From Fallopia convolvulus (Eukaryota; Streptophyta; Magnoliopsida; Caryophyllales; Polygonaceae), in the NCBI GenBank assembly GCA_964016875.1, contig OZ024721.1, forward strand, positions 11,338,109-11,402,108: a stretch of DNA of 64,000 nucleotides, given 5' to 3'. Numbering within the stretch: the first letter of the stretch is position 1; each line of letters begins with the position of its first letter. Positions 11,876 to 22,678 of this stretch are shown here, piece by piece. The notes under the pieces are model-generated. The model was not told where the DNA came from. It worked only from the letters and a program-made list of their open reading frames with translations, and ran no database searches. Position numbers and translations under genes: made by a program.

Positions 11876-12033
11876 GGATCAGTACTGGGGATGGGAAACC
11901 AAGGAGTCCGTCATCCACCGCAGACACCGGGTCAGAGTATGGGTCGGAGCGTAGGAGCTAGTAACACGGGAGCAGTTCCTCCTCGAGTGTTTGAAATGAA
12001 GGGAAGGGGAGAACAGGATGTCCTCGATCCACC

Positions 12034-12339
12034 TGACGACCTATCTTGAGCATTCTAGTTGTCGGTTGATAGTATGTGTTAGCAGCTAGCACCGTCGTTG
12101 TTTTACAAGACACGAGGAGCTTTACTTTTTTTTTACTCGTTTGGTTGTTTGTTTGGTCATTTTAAATCAGGATTTATTGCTTTGGTTGTGACTGTTTGTT
12201 GGATACATTACTGGACTACATTGGTGTGTTGGATGACCCCGATTTTGGTTTTGATATATAGATAGAAAATTTGTTATGCTTGTTTGAATGCTAGGAAATT
12301 GTGCTTATTTATTTAGTTGTTTGATTGTTTCTAAATTCG
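12034..12339 (+). repeat. 306-bp direct repeat, copy 2
   Basis: Partner of 9651-9955, here in its fuller context: it follows the last gag remnant and leads into TTCGGGGACGAACCG and the polypurine tract. It shows no coding frame. It is joined to gag by a deletion that removed protease, reverse transcriptase, RNase H and integrase. Confidence 0.7.
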
Positions 12340-12393
12340 CGGTTCGGGGACGAACCGTTTTCTTAGATGGAGGTATTTGTAGAACATTATGAT

Positions 12394-12956
12394 TAGACCT
12401 GGGTCCGGTTCCGGGGGAACCGACGAACCGGCGGTCCCGGAACCGGCGGGAAACAGGCCGGAACCGGAACCGGCGGTCCCGGTTCCGGAACCGCCGGGTC
12501 CGGTCCCGAGACGGTTCCGGTTCCGGTTCGTCCACCCCCGGAACCGGGGAACCGGGAACCGGCGGTTCCGGAACCGGAGGTTCCAAACCAGGTGGAACCG
12601 CCGGTTCCGCCCCAAAAAAAATAAAAAATAACCAAACCGCGACCGCGGTTTGGGTGACCGCGACCGCGGTTTGGGTGACCGCGACCGCGGTTTGGTTAAC
12701 CGCAATCGCGGTTTGGTTAACCGCGATCGCGGCCCATTGGACCGCGACCGCGGTTTTCTTCCAGAGGTGAAAATTTATTTTTTTAAAATTTTTTATTATT
12801 ATTTCCGGTTCTGAACCGGAACCGGAACCGGGAGGAACCGGCCTCGGAACCGGAACCGGAACCGGGACCGGAACCGGGGAACCGGGCCAAGGCCGGTTCC
12901 GGTTCCATGGTTCCGAGGAACCGGAACCGTCGATGCCGGAACCGGACCCAGGTCTA
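12394..12956 (+). mobile_element. Complete non-autonomous hAT element, 563 bp
   Basis: The ends are TAGACCTGGGTCCGGTTCCGG and its inverted partner ...CCGGACCCAGGTCTA, flanked by a perfect 8-bp TSD ATTATGAT (12386-12393 and 12957-12964), diagnostic for hAT. The inside carries GGTTCC/GGAACC-rich subterminal blocks on both sides and a central array of palindromic 21-bp repeats. ORFs that overlap it on both strands are translations of these repeats, not genes. It interrupts the gypsy 3' internal end. Confidence 0.93.
12635..12760 (+). repeat. Six 21-bp tandem repeats with a CCGCG(A/G)CCGCGG core
   Basis: Six consecutive 21-bp units, consensus GACCGCGACCGCGGTTTGGGT, at 12635, 12656, 12677, 12698, 12719 and 12740. 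Each has a near-palindromic core ACCGCGACCGCGGT; units 4 and 5 have CAATCGCGG and CGATCGCGG variants. They are central in the hAT element rather than subterminal. CG density is very high for this AT-rich region. Confidence 0.92.
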
Positions 12957-13023
12957 ATTATGATAAGCCTAGTAAACTTTTAAAGTATTACATGTTTAAT
13001 GTAGTTCCGTTCTTTACTTTCTT

Positions 13024-13035
13024 AAGGGGGTGGTA
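13024..13035 (+). other. Polypurine tract of the plus-strand gypsy derivative
   Basis: AAGGGGGTGGTA lies immediately before the LTR start TGTAATACTCG and would prime plus-strand DNA synthesis. Confidence 0.75.
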
Positions 13036-15416
13036 TGTAATACTCGAGTTTTCAAAAACCTGATAACAAATTTTTTTTATTCACCTTTCTAATTCCATTT
13101 TGGGGTCTAGACACTCGGGTTCCAGAAAATCCGAAAACTAATTTTTGTTCCCAACCTTGCTATTATTCTCATCTTCGTAGTGGATCGAAAGCCCAATAAA
13201 GTTTTTATTTTTATTCTTTCTTTTTGAGGTTGGGCCAAAAAGCCCAACGCTTGGGCCTTCTTCTCCATCTCGATTATTCTCCTTTTAAACATTAATTCCC
13301 TTATTCTTTAAACCTATCACAACTAAATCTTTATCTATATCTATAAACTCAATTTTATCATTTAGCCAAGCCCTATTCACCCAAGAGAGCTCGATTATTC
13401 TCGGTACTCCTTTTTGGCTTTTTCTTGTTCGTCTACAAAAGTCGGCGCTAGGAGAAGCAAACCTGCTATCTTGTTCGATTGTGTCGCGTTTCGTCGAGAA
13501 AGTCATGCAGGTAAGCAGTAACCTTTCCGTTTTACAGTTTCTTCCGCTCGTTCGTTAGTTTGAGTCGGGGCTAGAGTGTCCGTCTAGTTGGGTGTCGGGT
13601 CGTGGTTCTTAGGCGACGGTCTTGTTCAGTCAGCTATGAGTTGGCGTAATGGATCCTGGTTCGGTTGTAGTGGCTGGTTTTTTACTAGTTTGAGTCCAAC
13701 TGTTAGGCTGGTTAGTTTTGGTCATGGGACCTACGGTTTGACCAAGGTCTGTAAACTTTTGTAGAATGGTTAGTGTGATCAGAATGCATTAATTAGACAA
13801 TTAGTGTACAAAGACTTGAGTTAGTTAGGTTGTAATTGGTTAATTGATGTCGTGTTCGGTCATGGGTAATTTTCAGTGTTAGAACTTAACTGTAGGTGAA
13901 GTAGGAAGGTGGGTAATTAGGCTAATTAGGGGTTTGGATCAGTTAAGGGGTATTTGTTTATGAGTAATCGTTCCTTGATGGTATTTGTTTGGTTTAAGTA
14001 AAAGTCTAATGTAGAAGATAGGTAGTTAGTTTAACTTTTTAATGGGGTTGTACCAAATTAAGATTAAAGTAGTTAATGGGTTTAAAATTCTAGATCATTA
14101 AAATTTATTAAGTGTGTTTATAAAAGTTCTCTTGATACGTTTTTTTATATAGGCATGTGGGGGAACTACGTACTTAAAATTTAAGTAGCTAATTAGTAGC
14201 TATATATAGTAGCAAAACATGTCTATAAAGTTATATTAATTTAGCGGGGTCCGTAAAAATAGAAGTGTTGGTTTAGGGTCCGTTTAGTATAGTGGATCGT
14301 ATCTAATTTAGTCTTATGCGTTTATATATACTTCTTTAGGGAATCACTTTTACTCAAGCTCTTAGTTTCCGTCTTTGTCAAAGGATCCTTCAGTTGAGGT
14401 AAGTGGTTTTCGACTTGCGCGGTTCTTTTCTGTCTTGTTAGATTTTGTGTCATTATTGTAGGATTTGTTTTGGGATCTAGTCCCGAATATCTTTTTGAAA
14501 TGTTTTGGACTTGCTTGTTTGTTGTGTGCAAATTGGTTTTAAATGGGTTTTATCGGAAATAAGTTTTTAAACGTTTTCTTTGTGTTGGTACCGTTTCCAG
14601 CACGACCATCGTAGCTGGCGGAGAGGAAGGGTTGCCTATGTATGGTCCGTGTGACAGAGAAACCGTGCCCCTTCAAAAGAAAATGCTATTTGTGTGTTTT
14701 GGCAAGTGCTCCAGTGGAGGCTTAGCCGGGGTTAGAAGGAAGAAGAGATGTGAGGAGTGGGAGGGCCTACCTCTGCACTGTGGATTGGAATACGAGATGG
14801 AGAAGGAGTTATGTTGCTTTAATTGTTCAATTTTGTATGCGTATGTTTGGCTTATGTGTGACTAACCGTCTAATTTAGGTATTGGCCTTTAGAGTTATCA
14901 TTGCGATTGTGGATTCTGGTTGCTGACTATAGAAAATTGTTTTTAAACGTCTTATAATTTTCGCATATTATCTAGCTTGGTAGATTAGAAGCTGACCATT
15001 CGGGGATTATTTTTCCAAATAGAGGTATGTTACAAGAAACCGTGCAGGAGCCTTGGCCGGATGGTGGAGTGGATAGTTGACGCACGTGTCTTTAGTTTGG
15101 GTTTTTCGATTGTACTTTGGGAGAATTTATTATTATTATTATTGGTTCTGTTGCATTATTTTTAATTGTAATTTTTAAGTGTTGTTTGGAATATTTTGAG
15201 AAAAATTCGGGAGCGTTACTTAATAATTTTGTTTATGCATTCGGGCATTCAAAAATGTTTTATATTCAGTTTTATAAATCTAATAGTTGGATGTTTTTAC
15301 TTGTTTTCTCGTCGTGCCCGCGTTGTAAGATCCTAAAGTGTTGTTGTCAACCCACCTAAGTAGTACCAGGTAAGGTCTACTACACGTAGCGCCCTGTCGA
15401 AAGACGGGGTGTTACA
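13036..15416 (+). repeat. 3' LTR, 2,381 bp, Ty3/gypsy
   Basis: Starts TGTAATACTCGAG directly after the polypurine tract and ends GACGGGGTGTTACA. Internal landmarks shared with the LTRs at 6944-9437 and 31747-34319 are GGTGTCGGGTC (13591), a splice-donor-like GAGGTAAGTGG (14396) and GTTTTGGCAAGTGCTC (14696). Its last ~360 bp match 9956-10318. The ORFs in it have no domain. A second TSD could not be matched, as the left end of the element is rearranged. Confidence 0.85.
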
Positions 15417-15709
15417 TTCGATTCACCCAAAATCTGGAAAACCCAAAACCCGACTCACCCGAAATCCGACTAAATTCGAAATCTAACTAAACCCGAAACC
15501 GCACTTATCCAAAATCAAGTTGGACCGAAAACCGAATGACCCGACCGAAATTGACCAGAAACCCGACTTTGTCTGATTAATTGAGCACCCGACCCGAAAT
15601 GATCCAACCCAATTTGACCCGATTTTCAAAATATCCGAATTCGACCCGAATCCGAACTTATCCGACACTGAATTGACCCGACCCAAGACCTGCCCTATTG
15701 ACAGCCCTA
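15417..15709 (-). mobile_element. hAT element end (terminal fragment)
   Basis: A run of CCCGAC/CCCGAA repeats ends at ...TTGACAGCCCTA. The reverse complement TAGGGCTGTCAAT plus GGGTCGGGT repeats is a common plant hAT end. Bases 15710-15717 (ATCACTAG) would be the TSD. The left side is cut off by the gypsy LTR at 15416, whose insertion into this hAT is the simplest explanation. The ORF at 15483-15686 is a repeat translation. Confidence 0.6.
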
Positions 15710-15717
15710 ATCACTAG

Positions 15718-16405
15718 TTAGCTAATCTCGTCCGTTCGACGGGTCAAAAGTTATATTTTATTGTTGTTATTATTTCAAATGTCTAGGTTTTTGAAAATTA
15801 TAACATATGCAAGTTTACTAAATTATAGTGTATTGAATTGCGTTATGAAATATCATAGCTAATCATACAATAAAAAGATAAAATATTACAAATCATACAA
15901 AAACACACTATTTGATTATTTAATGAGTGTACACTTCATAGCAATTTAAGATATTAAAATATTTCTTTTCCATCTAAATTTGGTTGGAATTATTTTGATT
16001 TTATTTGTTTAATCTACCATCGATTTCACCGGTTTATTTTTTATAATTAATTTTTTCAAATTCAAATTAATGTGATTCTCGTGCATATGAAATTGTGAAT
16101 AGCCAACAATAATATTTTATCATTTTTGGAGAAAAATGATATTATTTCCTTTTTATGTTTTATATCAAACATAGTGTTTATTATTAATATTTTTCTAAAA
16201 GAAGAATTTTAATTTTTTGAAAGGAGATAAATAGTCAATTTGTAAATATGTATATAATATGTTCAAATAAATTTTTAAATAATTATTTTATTTTAATATT
16301 GATGAAAATCAATACATAAATGTAGTGCATTTATTTGAGTTGAGAGGGACAACTTTTATAGTTGTATAGATAGATAGATAGATAGATGATTTTTTTAATT
16401 AAGAT
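15718..16405. other. AT-rich stretch without recognisable genes
   Basis: AT-rich non-coding sequence with homopolymer runs and a short TAGA microsatellite (16366-16388). No ORF, RNA gene or terminal repeat was seen. Confidence 0.6.
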
Positions 16406-16587
16406 GGAGTATTTTTATGAGTCCGGATCAGGTAATAATGGGCGTGCAGGTGAGAAATAAGAAAGAACAAGAGTCGTTGGATGGAGAAAAATCAAGCACG
16501 CTGATCATTTCACTTAAAAGGAGAAAAAACAGCACATTCGAATTATTTGCGTATTTAAAAAAACGGAAATAGGACGCATGACCAGAT

Positions 16588-16790
16588 GGTTCATCAAAAC
16601 TATGATTTTGTTGAACAACACTGTGATTTTGTTCATATAAAATTATTGTTTATGCATCCAAATTGTGATTTTGTTCATCAAAACTGCGATTTTGTGCATA
16701 AAAACTATTTTTTGTGCATAAAAAATCTATTGTTTGTGCATAAAAAATGGCAGAATGTGTATCAAAATTGTATGCATTAATATATGTTTG
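16588..16790 (+). repeat. Minisatellite built on ATTTTGTTCATCAAAACTGTG
   Basis: About eight degenerate ~20-24-bp units with the motif (A)AAACTGTGATTTTGTTCAT and variants with TTTGTGCATAAAAA. The sequence GTTCATCAAAAC is the reverse complement of GTTTTGATGAAC in the right half, so the two halves could pair. Confidence 0.7.
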
Positions 16791-17334
16791 TGCATCATAA
16801 TTAGCCATATGTGAGACAAAACTAATTGTTTTGATGCTAGTCTTGGTATTGTCTTGCTTAACTCGTTTGGATTTGTCATTATTGTTGCTGTGAAATGTGT
16901 GGATGATTCTTTAATTGGGCTTTGAACATAGCTAAGACACAAACACTCCTTTCTGGTTTGTAGCTGGTTCGTTCTCTTAGCATACATATATTATTGCAGT
17001 CATATTTTTTATCTAGTATCCTTTGCATTCAACCTTTACATCAAACATATCTTATTTAGGTACTATATTGTATGATATATGTTTATTAAGTACTTCATTT
17101 GTTTCTTTTTATTGTGCGCATAAAGGTACATAGTAATAAATGTAAAATTAATGGTATTGAAACACAAACATAAGTTTATTTCAATTTACAAACAAAATGA
17201 TGTATTAAAGAACAAAGAACTAGTAGTGATGAACAAAGTGTTGGTAGTAATGCACAAAGTGATGATAGTAATGCACAAACTTCATATTATATTAATTGAT
17301 AAATAATAAAAAGTTAATTTTTGATGCACAAAGT

Positions 17335-17735
17335 GTTGGTAGTTATGCAGAAACAAATAGTATTAGTGAACAAATAAGGGGTATACCAATGAACAAATAA
17401 GGGTATATTAATGAATAAACAAGGTTTATAAATGAACAAGTATGGTAATATCAATGAACAAATAGGGGTATATGCATGAACAAATAAGGTATATCAATGA
17501 ACAAACAATGGAAAAACAAGGTATATCAATGAACAAAAAAAAGGTTATATCAATGAACAAATAGGGGTATATCCATGAACAAATATGGTATATCAATGAA
17601 CAAATAATGGTATGCCAATGAACAAAAATGGGTATATCAATGAACAAATAAGGGTATATCAATGAATAAAAAAGGTTATATCAATGAACAAATAAAGGTA
17701 TATGAATGAACAAATATGGGTATATCGAAACTAAT
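17335..17735 (+). repeat. Minisatellite of ~21-bp TATATCAATGAACAAATAAGG units
   Basis: About 17 slightly variable units of 19-23 bp with the core ATCAATGAACAAATA(A/G)GG. The minus-strand frame across it (17426-17662) is just a repeat translation. Units touch each other with no unique spacers. Confidence 0.85.
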
Positions 17736-18214
17736 TATATGTGCATCCAAAACAAGATAATATTGTATTCATATACATAAACAAGGTTAAATATAAAATT
17801 AACAATTAAAAAAGCTCAAAATCGATGAACATTGTTATCAAATACTCGATGCACAATTAGTTCGTATTTATAAATAAATGGTCAATACTGATGAACAATT
17901 AGCTAGTTTTGATGAACAAACTGGGTGGGTCTCATAAAAAACATATTTTTCGAAAAATACGAACTAATTAATATATTGTAGTACATGAATAATGAACAAT
18001 TAGCTAGTTTTGATGAACAATTCGTCTGTGCCGTTTTTTTTATTGAAAAATACGCGAATAATGAAGGAAAAAATCACCAGTGGCATATTTTATCCCTTTT
18101 AATGAATGTCTAATCAAGGACGTTGATTTTTTGGTAGGGACGAGCGAGATTTATTCTTATTTCTCACTTGAGCTCCTATTCTAACGTGACTCTTTCTCAC
18201 TTTTTATATTGATT

Positions 18215-18690
18215 TTTAATATTAACTTTTAATTTGTATATTAATTTTTTATTGATGACAAATTTTAAAATATTCTATTCATAAGTTTGGTGACTTTTTT
18301 ATATTCCGGATCCCTTAATAAATAAATTAAAATTATTGATTTCCTAATGTTCAATAGTAAATCTGGTTGGGTTCGAGTTCAGGTTGTGTACGGGTTCACT
18401 CGTTAGAATTTTTGCGTTGATTGGGTCAATTCATTGTTGGTTCATCTCTGCATAATGGGTCAAGACTCAAGAACATTAACTTTTTTACGATTATTGAAAA
18501 TATTATAAATAAAAATACTTTTATTAATAAAATATTATTTTTATATTTTAATAATTAAAATAAATTTTGTCTATGTAATTTTTCATTTAATTCACAGTAA
18601 TATTATTTTTTACTATTTAAAATTATAATACATATATCACATGTAAATTAATATATTGTAATTTTTTTGAAAAATATAATGTGCAGATGC
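18215..18690. other. AT-rich stretch, nothing recognised
   Basis: Low-complexity AT-rich DNA; a short GGGTTCGAGTTCAGG patch near 18367 recalls hAT subterminal repeats, but no ends were found. Confidence 0.5.
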
Positions 18691-18699
18691 AAGTGGAAG

Positions 18700-18977
18700 A
18701 ATGTGCTTGCATTCAATCTCTAGACAACCTGCCTAACTAGTATCTTGTATTATGTGTGGAAAGCGAGGAACTGGACAATATTTAACGGCACCAAGTGTGA
18801 TCAAGCTAAATGCGCTAAAGTTACCATCAACCACATTAGATCTTACATTGTCACTTGTTGGAAAAAAAACAGATAGACTCTAGGAGATGGATTGTGAAGC
18901 TAGGATTGGAAAACCAAATCTCACCTCGGACCACCTAGGCTTTTGTAAGTACCTTTTGTAATCTCTTCATTCTTAAT
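18700..18977 (+). pseudogene. LINE 3' tail fragment (zinc-binding RVT region)
   Basis: The plus frame near 18748-18870 reads YVWKARNWTIFNG, then a conserved-looking CDQAKCAKVTINHIRSYIV helix before a stop. This resembles the C-terminal I-W-K-x-R-N-x-x-I-F region of plant LINE ORF2 (RVT zinc-binding domain). It is followed by TTTTGTAAGTACCTTTTGTAATC and a T/A-rich tail, as in many plant LINE 3' UTRs. The 5' truncation is typical of LINEs. The copia element inserted directly after it. Confidence 0.5.
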
Positions 18978-18982
18978 ATAAT

Positions 18983-19962
18983 TGTTGGATCGATACACGT
19001 TAGTGAGAGCTTGGGAATTGGCGGTTAAGCTGTTCCCAAGGCAGCGAAAGTATAATAACAAGCAATTGAACAGACTGCAGTTGACACAGTTCCTTTATAG
19101 AGGAACCCCACAACAACCAACTAGTTGTGTAGGTAAACCTCTACCTCCACTTGGAGGATTTTGAATGATCTTCTTATCTTATTGATTGTTCCCTAGTTAC
19201 AAAGGCAAGACTTACACTTCTCTGTTCCTAGCAGTTCTACCTAACTCTAGCAACACTAGTAACTCTTCTCAGCCTTGTTCCTAAGCGAACACTTCAACTA
19301 AGCATAAGACAAATCGAACCTTACACCTTGAGCTCAATGTCGCAGTTCCCTATCTCCTGGGAACTTGCATTCGCCGTCGTCGAGATCGAACACTCGCCGC
19401 CGGGGACTTCTCTTCTCTTTTCTTCCTTTCTTTCTTTCTTTGTGAGTGAGTGTGAGTTCTGGGAGAAGTGCTTAATCCAAGCATTATTCATTTGGCTTTA
19501 TACTCATCCTTGCTTGGGCTGCAATCTTGACTTTCATTGTGTCCGAAATGCCCTTTGTCTTGCATGCCAAGTCTTTGTCCTTCACATGTGACTTGATTTG
19601 AATTAAGTCAACTTTGAGAATCAATTGGGTCGTTGGATCACTCGCTTCAGACTATTCCTCAGACTGAGCTCTTGTTTTGTCTGAGACAGGATCCCGTGAT
19701 TTGCGCTGAGTGTTTCTGTCTGCACATGTGAGTTCCCATCTCATGGGAATTGTTCTCTCTAGAGTTCCTTTGATAGGAACTCTTCGTCCTCTATTCTTGT
19801 GTTCCTTTAGCATTCTTGGAGATTCTTCATTAGACCTAGTGTTCCTTAGAAATACTTGAGTGTAACACGTTAGTTCCCATATGGAGTTTTTCATTGTCAA
19901 AACTAGAGACTAGTATCGTTGTTCCGATGTTTGGAACCAGAGTTCCCAACACCGTCCCAACA
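18983..19962 (-). repeat. 3' LTR of the copia element (980 bp)
   Basis: On the plus strand it runs from TGTTGGATCGATACACG to CACCGTCCCAACA, closely matching 27978-28941. A TATA-like TATAAAGG on the minus strand lies at 19092-19099. The minus-strand polypurine tract (plus CCCCCTTTTTG, about 19967-19977) is directly adjacent. Confidence 0.92.
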
Positions 19963-20348
19963 ATTTCCCCCTTTTTGATGATGACAAACCCATCACAAAC
20001 ATAACCAAGTATTTCAATGTGTGAAGGCATGACATGCAATAGTGTTCCTATGTGAGATCCTAGAGAGCCACTTCTATGAAACAATAAGTTCTTACTTAGC
20101 ATTTTATGAATTAGTTCCCCCTTAGCAAAAGCATATTAGCATATTCTGTGACAACTCATAACATGACTCATCTCACACATTTTGTCCTTCCCCCTTATGG
20201 CATCATCGAAAATAGAAAAACATAAGTAAGGAAGAAGGGAACACGCAATCATACTAAAAACCATTTATATTACTTAAGCAATTAATGTACAAGAGGAACG
20301 CATTACATATTGTGGAGATAACAGGGTTAAGGAAAAAGAAGGGGAAGA

Positions 20349-21982
20349 TCATGGGGCCCTGGGGAGCGAGTTATCACTCAGTTGGGTCATGATGGACAAG
20401 ATATTTTGAAGGGTTCCTGCCATATTCTGGAGAGTTGCTGCGATGTGCATCAACACTTGGGTGTTCCCAACCCTTGCGGTCCTCAGAGATGGGAACCTTC
20501 TTTGGTTTTGGTCCCTTCCCTTTCTTTTTCTTGTTCCCCCTAGAGGCAACAACCTTTCGTTTTTGCTGGGGAGAGACATCCGATTGAAGCAAGAGAGGAG
20601 GGTCTCTTTCCATGGGAGCACCCTCCGACACCACCATTTGGCATCCTTGTTCATCTTCAGCAAGAGCTTGAGCATACTCCTTTTCTAGGCCCTCTTGATC
20701 AAGGACCTCATTGGCAGCTCCATCATCCGAGTGCCCTTCTTCGTCGGAGGACGCCCCTATGTCCTCATTGTCTTCGTCCTCTAGAAGACCTTTGACTTGT
20801 CCCAGCACCATCAACTGGTGTTGGGGTCCCTTTTTCTTGGGCCCTGTCGCTATCAAGGCGAGTGCCCTCTTCTCTTGGGAGCTCGGAGGAGGGTTTGTTG
20901 ATGAAGTCTTGGAGCTCGGCTTGGGCATCTAGCCGAGCATTTTCCTCGGCTGTACCCATGGTGATGGGAGCCGACATCTTTGCCTTTTTGCGGACGACTA
21001 CGGCGAATGACAGTGAGTCATCGTCCGAGTCAAGATCGGCCGTTTTCTTGGGCGGAGAGGGAGAGGAAGAGATTTCAAGGGTGGAGGGAGGAGGAGATTT
21101 TTGAGGAGAGGGGGATTTGGCAATGGGAGAGGAAGGTGGTGTGGGAATTTTTGGTTGTGGAGAAGATGGAGGGGAATTGGAAGTTCCCTCAATGATGGGA
21201 AGAGAAGAGGAAGTAGGGTTGGGATCTCTGGGACTAGAGGTCCCAGAGATGGGATTAAGGTTGGAGATAGGTGGTGGTGGAGGATTCTGGGATTGAGAGT
21301 TCCCAGAATCGGAGGGAGGTAGAAGGGATGAAGAATGAGAGGGGGGTGGGGGAGGAGATGGAAGTTTGTAGGAGTCGGGGCGCGACAGATGTAGAACCTC
21401 TTTCATGCTGAGGAGAGATTTCTTCTTCTTTGTGTTAGGAAGATCCGAAGAAGAAGGGGAGTTTTTGTCTTTGCATTTTTTGGATTTTGAGGATTTGGAT
21501 TTTGTGTGTTTAGATGAAGGGGGTTCAAAGCCTTAACTATCGTAAATAACAATTCCAAAAGAAGAGATGGACAGAGGTTGAGGAGGAGGAGGAGGGGGAG
21601 GAAGAAGAGATTGAGAGGATGTGGTGGTGGGAGGCAACACTAGGGTTTGCGCCGCCGGAAGGGAAGGAGCTGGCCCTAATATCTCGTACTCAAGAGACGA
21701 GACACCAGTGCATTCTTGATGGACATAAGGGAGAACGTAATCATGGAGGGCTTTGTAGAGGGTTTGGCGAAGAGCAGGATCATTTTCATTTTCCGCTTCT
21801 TGAAGCATGGTAATGAAAAGGGTTTTGGAGCTGGTTTCGATCCATTCACGGATATGGTGGTCTGGATGGACAGGTGCCATGGATAAGGATTTTTGGAGGT
21901 TTGCTTGTTTTGGGGAGGAAAGAAGTTGCAGAGAAAAGGAGCTACAGAGTGAGAAGGTTAAAGAAGGTCCCAAAAATGGCAA
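20349..21982 (-). pseudogene. Extra 3' ORF of the copia element (Pro/Ser-rich, basic), broken
   Basis: After RNase H, on the same strand, a frame opens at 21982; the better start is the ATG at 21880 (MAPVHPDHHIREWIE). It has a helical N-terminus of ~90 residues, long Pro/Ser-rich stretches (21650-21540 and 21400-21080), an acidic patch and a basic KKKKGKGPKPKK run near 20510. A single TAA at about 21536 breaks it without shifting frame, and frameshifts follow near 20900 and 20490. The C-terminal block (VGNTQVLMHIAATLQ, near 20460-20420) has a counterpart in the second copia element (VGNTSLLHHIVV). Sirevirus-like elements often carry an env-like or other ORF here; function unknown. The globular domain seen in the second element is not recognisable in this copy. 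Confidence 0.6.
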
Positions 21983-22678
21983 TAGAGGGGTTTTTTATGT
22001 GAGACGAGGGAAAGGGGTAGAAGGGGAAAGACAAATTTCTCAATAACTGGCATCCAATAGACTCGGAGAGCCGTTTCAACTCCCTTAGCATGCTCGTGAC
22101 ACGCGTCGCTTTTCCCATGGGAAGTCGCTTCAACCGTTTCAAAATACTTGGCTCATAACGCTCGGAATTCTGACACAATTTCCCGTTTTCCAAGAGACGT
22201 TTCATCTTTCCAAAGGTACCAGTGTTCCGTTGTGCGTGATCGTTTTGCACACCAGTTCCCATGATCATTAAAAAGGTCAGGTTGAGTGAAGTGGTCAGGG
22301 GAACTCACACCCAAGTTCTTTTGTGAGGCTAGGGAACTCAAATGGGAACCAGACAATTACAACTCGATAAAGGGAAAAGACGTTGGGTACAAGAGATGCG
22401 TTTTTCTGGTTGTCGGCTAAGGGTTGGTTTTATGATCAACCGTCATAGTGGCTTGTAATGAGGGTTAAAGGGAACTCTGGTTGATCATTTTGGGCCAAAA
22501 GAAGTAAAGTTCCAAAAAGTACATTAAAAGCTCTAGACTAGTAATATGGCAAAATGAAAGCAATTGTTCCTAATGTTCCCTATCATCCATTTCAATATGA
22601 ACTAGCCAAGCATTGAGGGAATAACAAACATGGACTTGTTCAGTTTAGAGTTATCATCCCTAGAAGCATCCGGAGACG

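Larger units (their letters stand above)
16410..18210. mobile_element. Foldback-like DNA element with diverged inverted ends and minisatellites
   Basis: The two ends are inverted copies in three blocks in matching order: GAGTC... plus GTGAGAAATAAG (about 16421-16463 and, inverted, 18155-18193); a GCGTATTT...AAACGG block (16550-16565 and inverted near 18030-18053); and GTTCATCAAAAC (16591-16602 and inverted near 18013-18022). Between them lie two different minisatellites. No transposase was seen. The exact ends and TSD were not resolved, so it may be a MULE-type or foldback non-autonomous element. Confidence 0.5.

Noticed and set aside
12305..12705. Four overlapping ORFs rich in Gly/Pro/Arg
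   Set aside because: Translations of the GGTTCC repeats of the hAT element in several frames.
17335..17735. Regular ~21-bp repeats that could recall a CRISPR-like array
   Set aside because: Units are contiguous without unique spacers, are variable, and lie in plant transposon DNA; this is a minisatellite.
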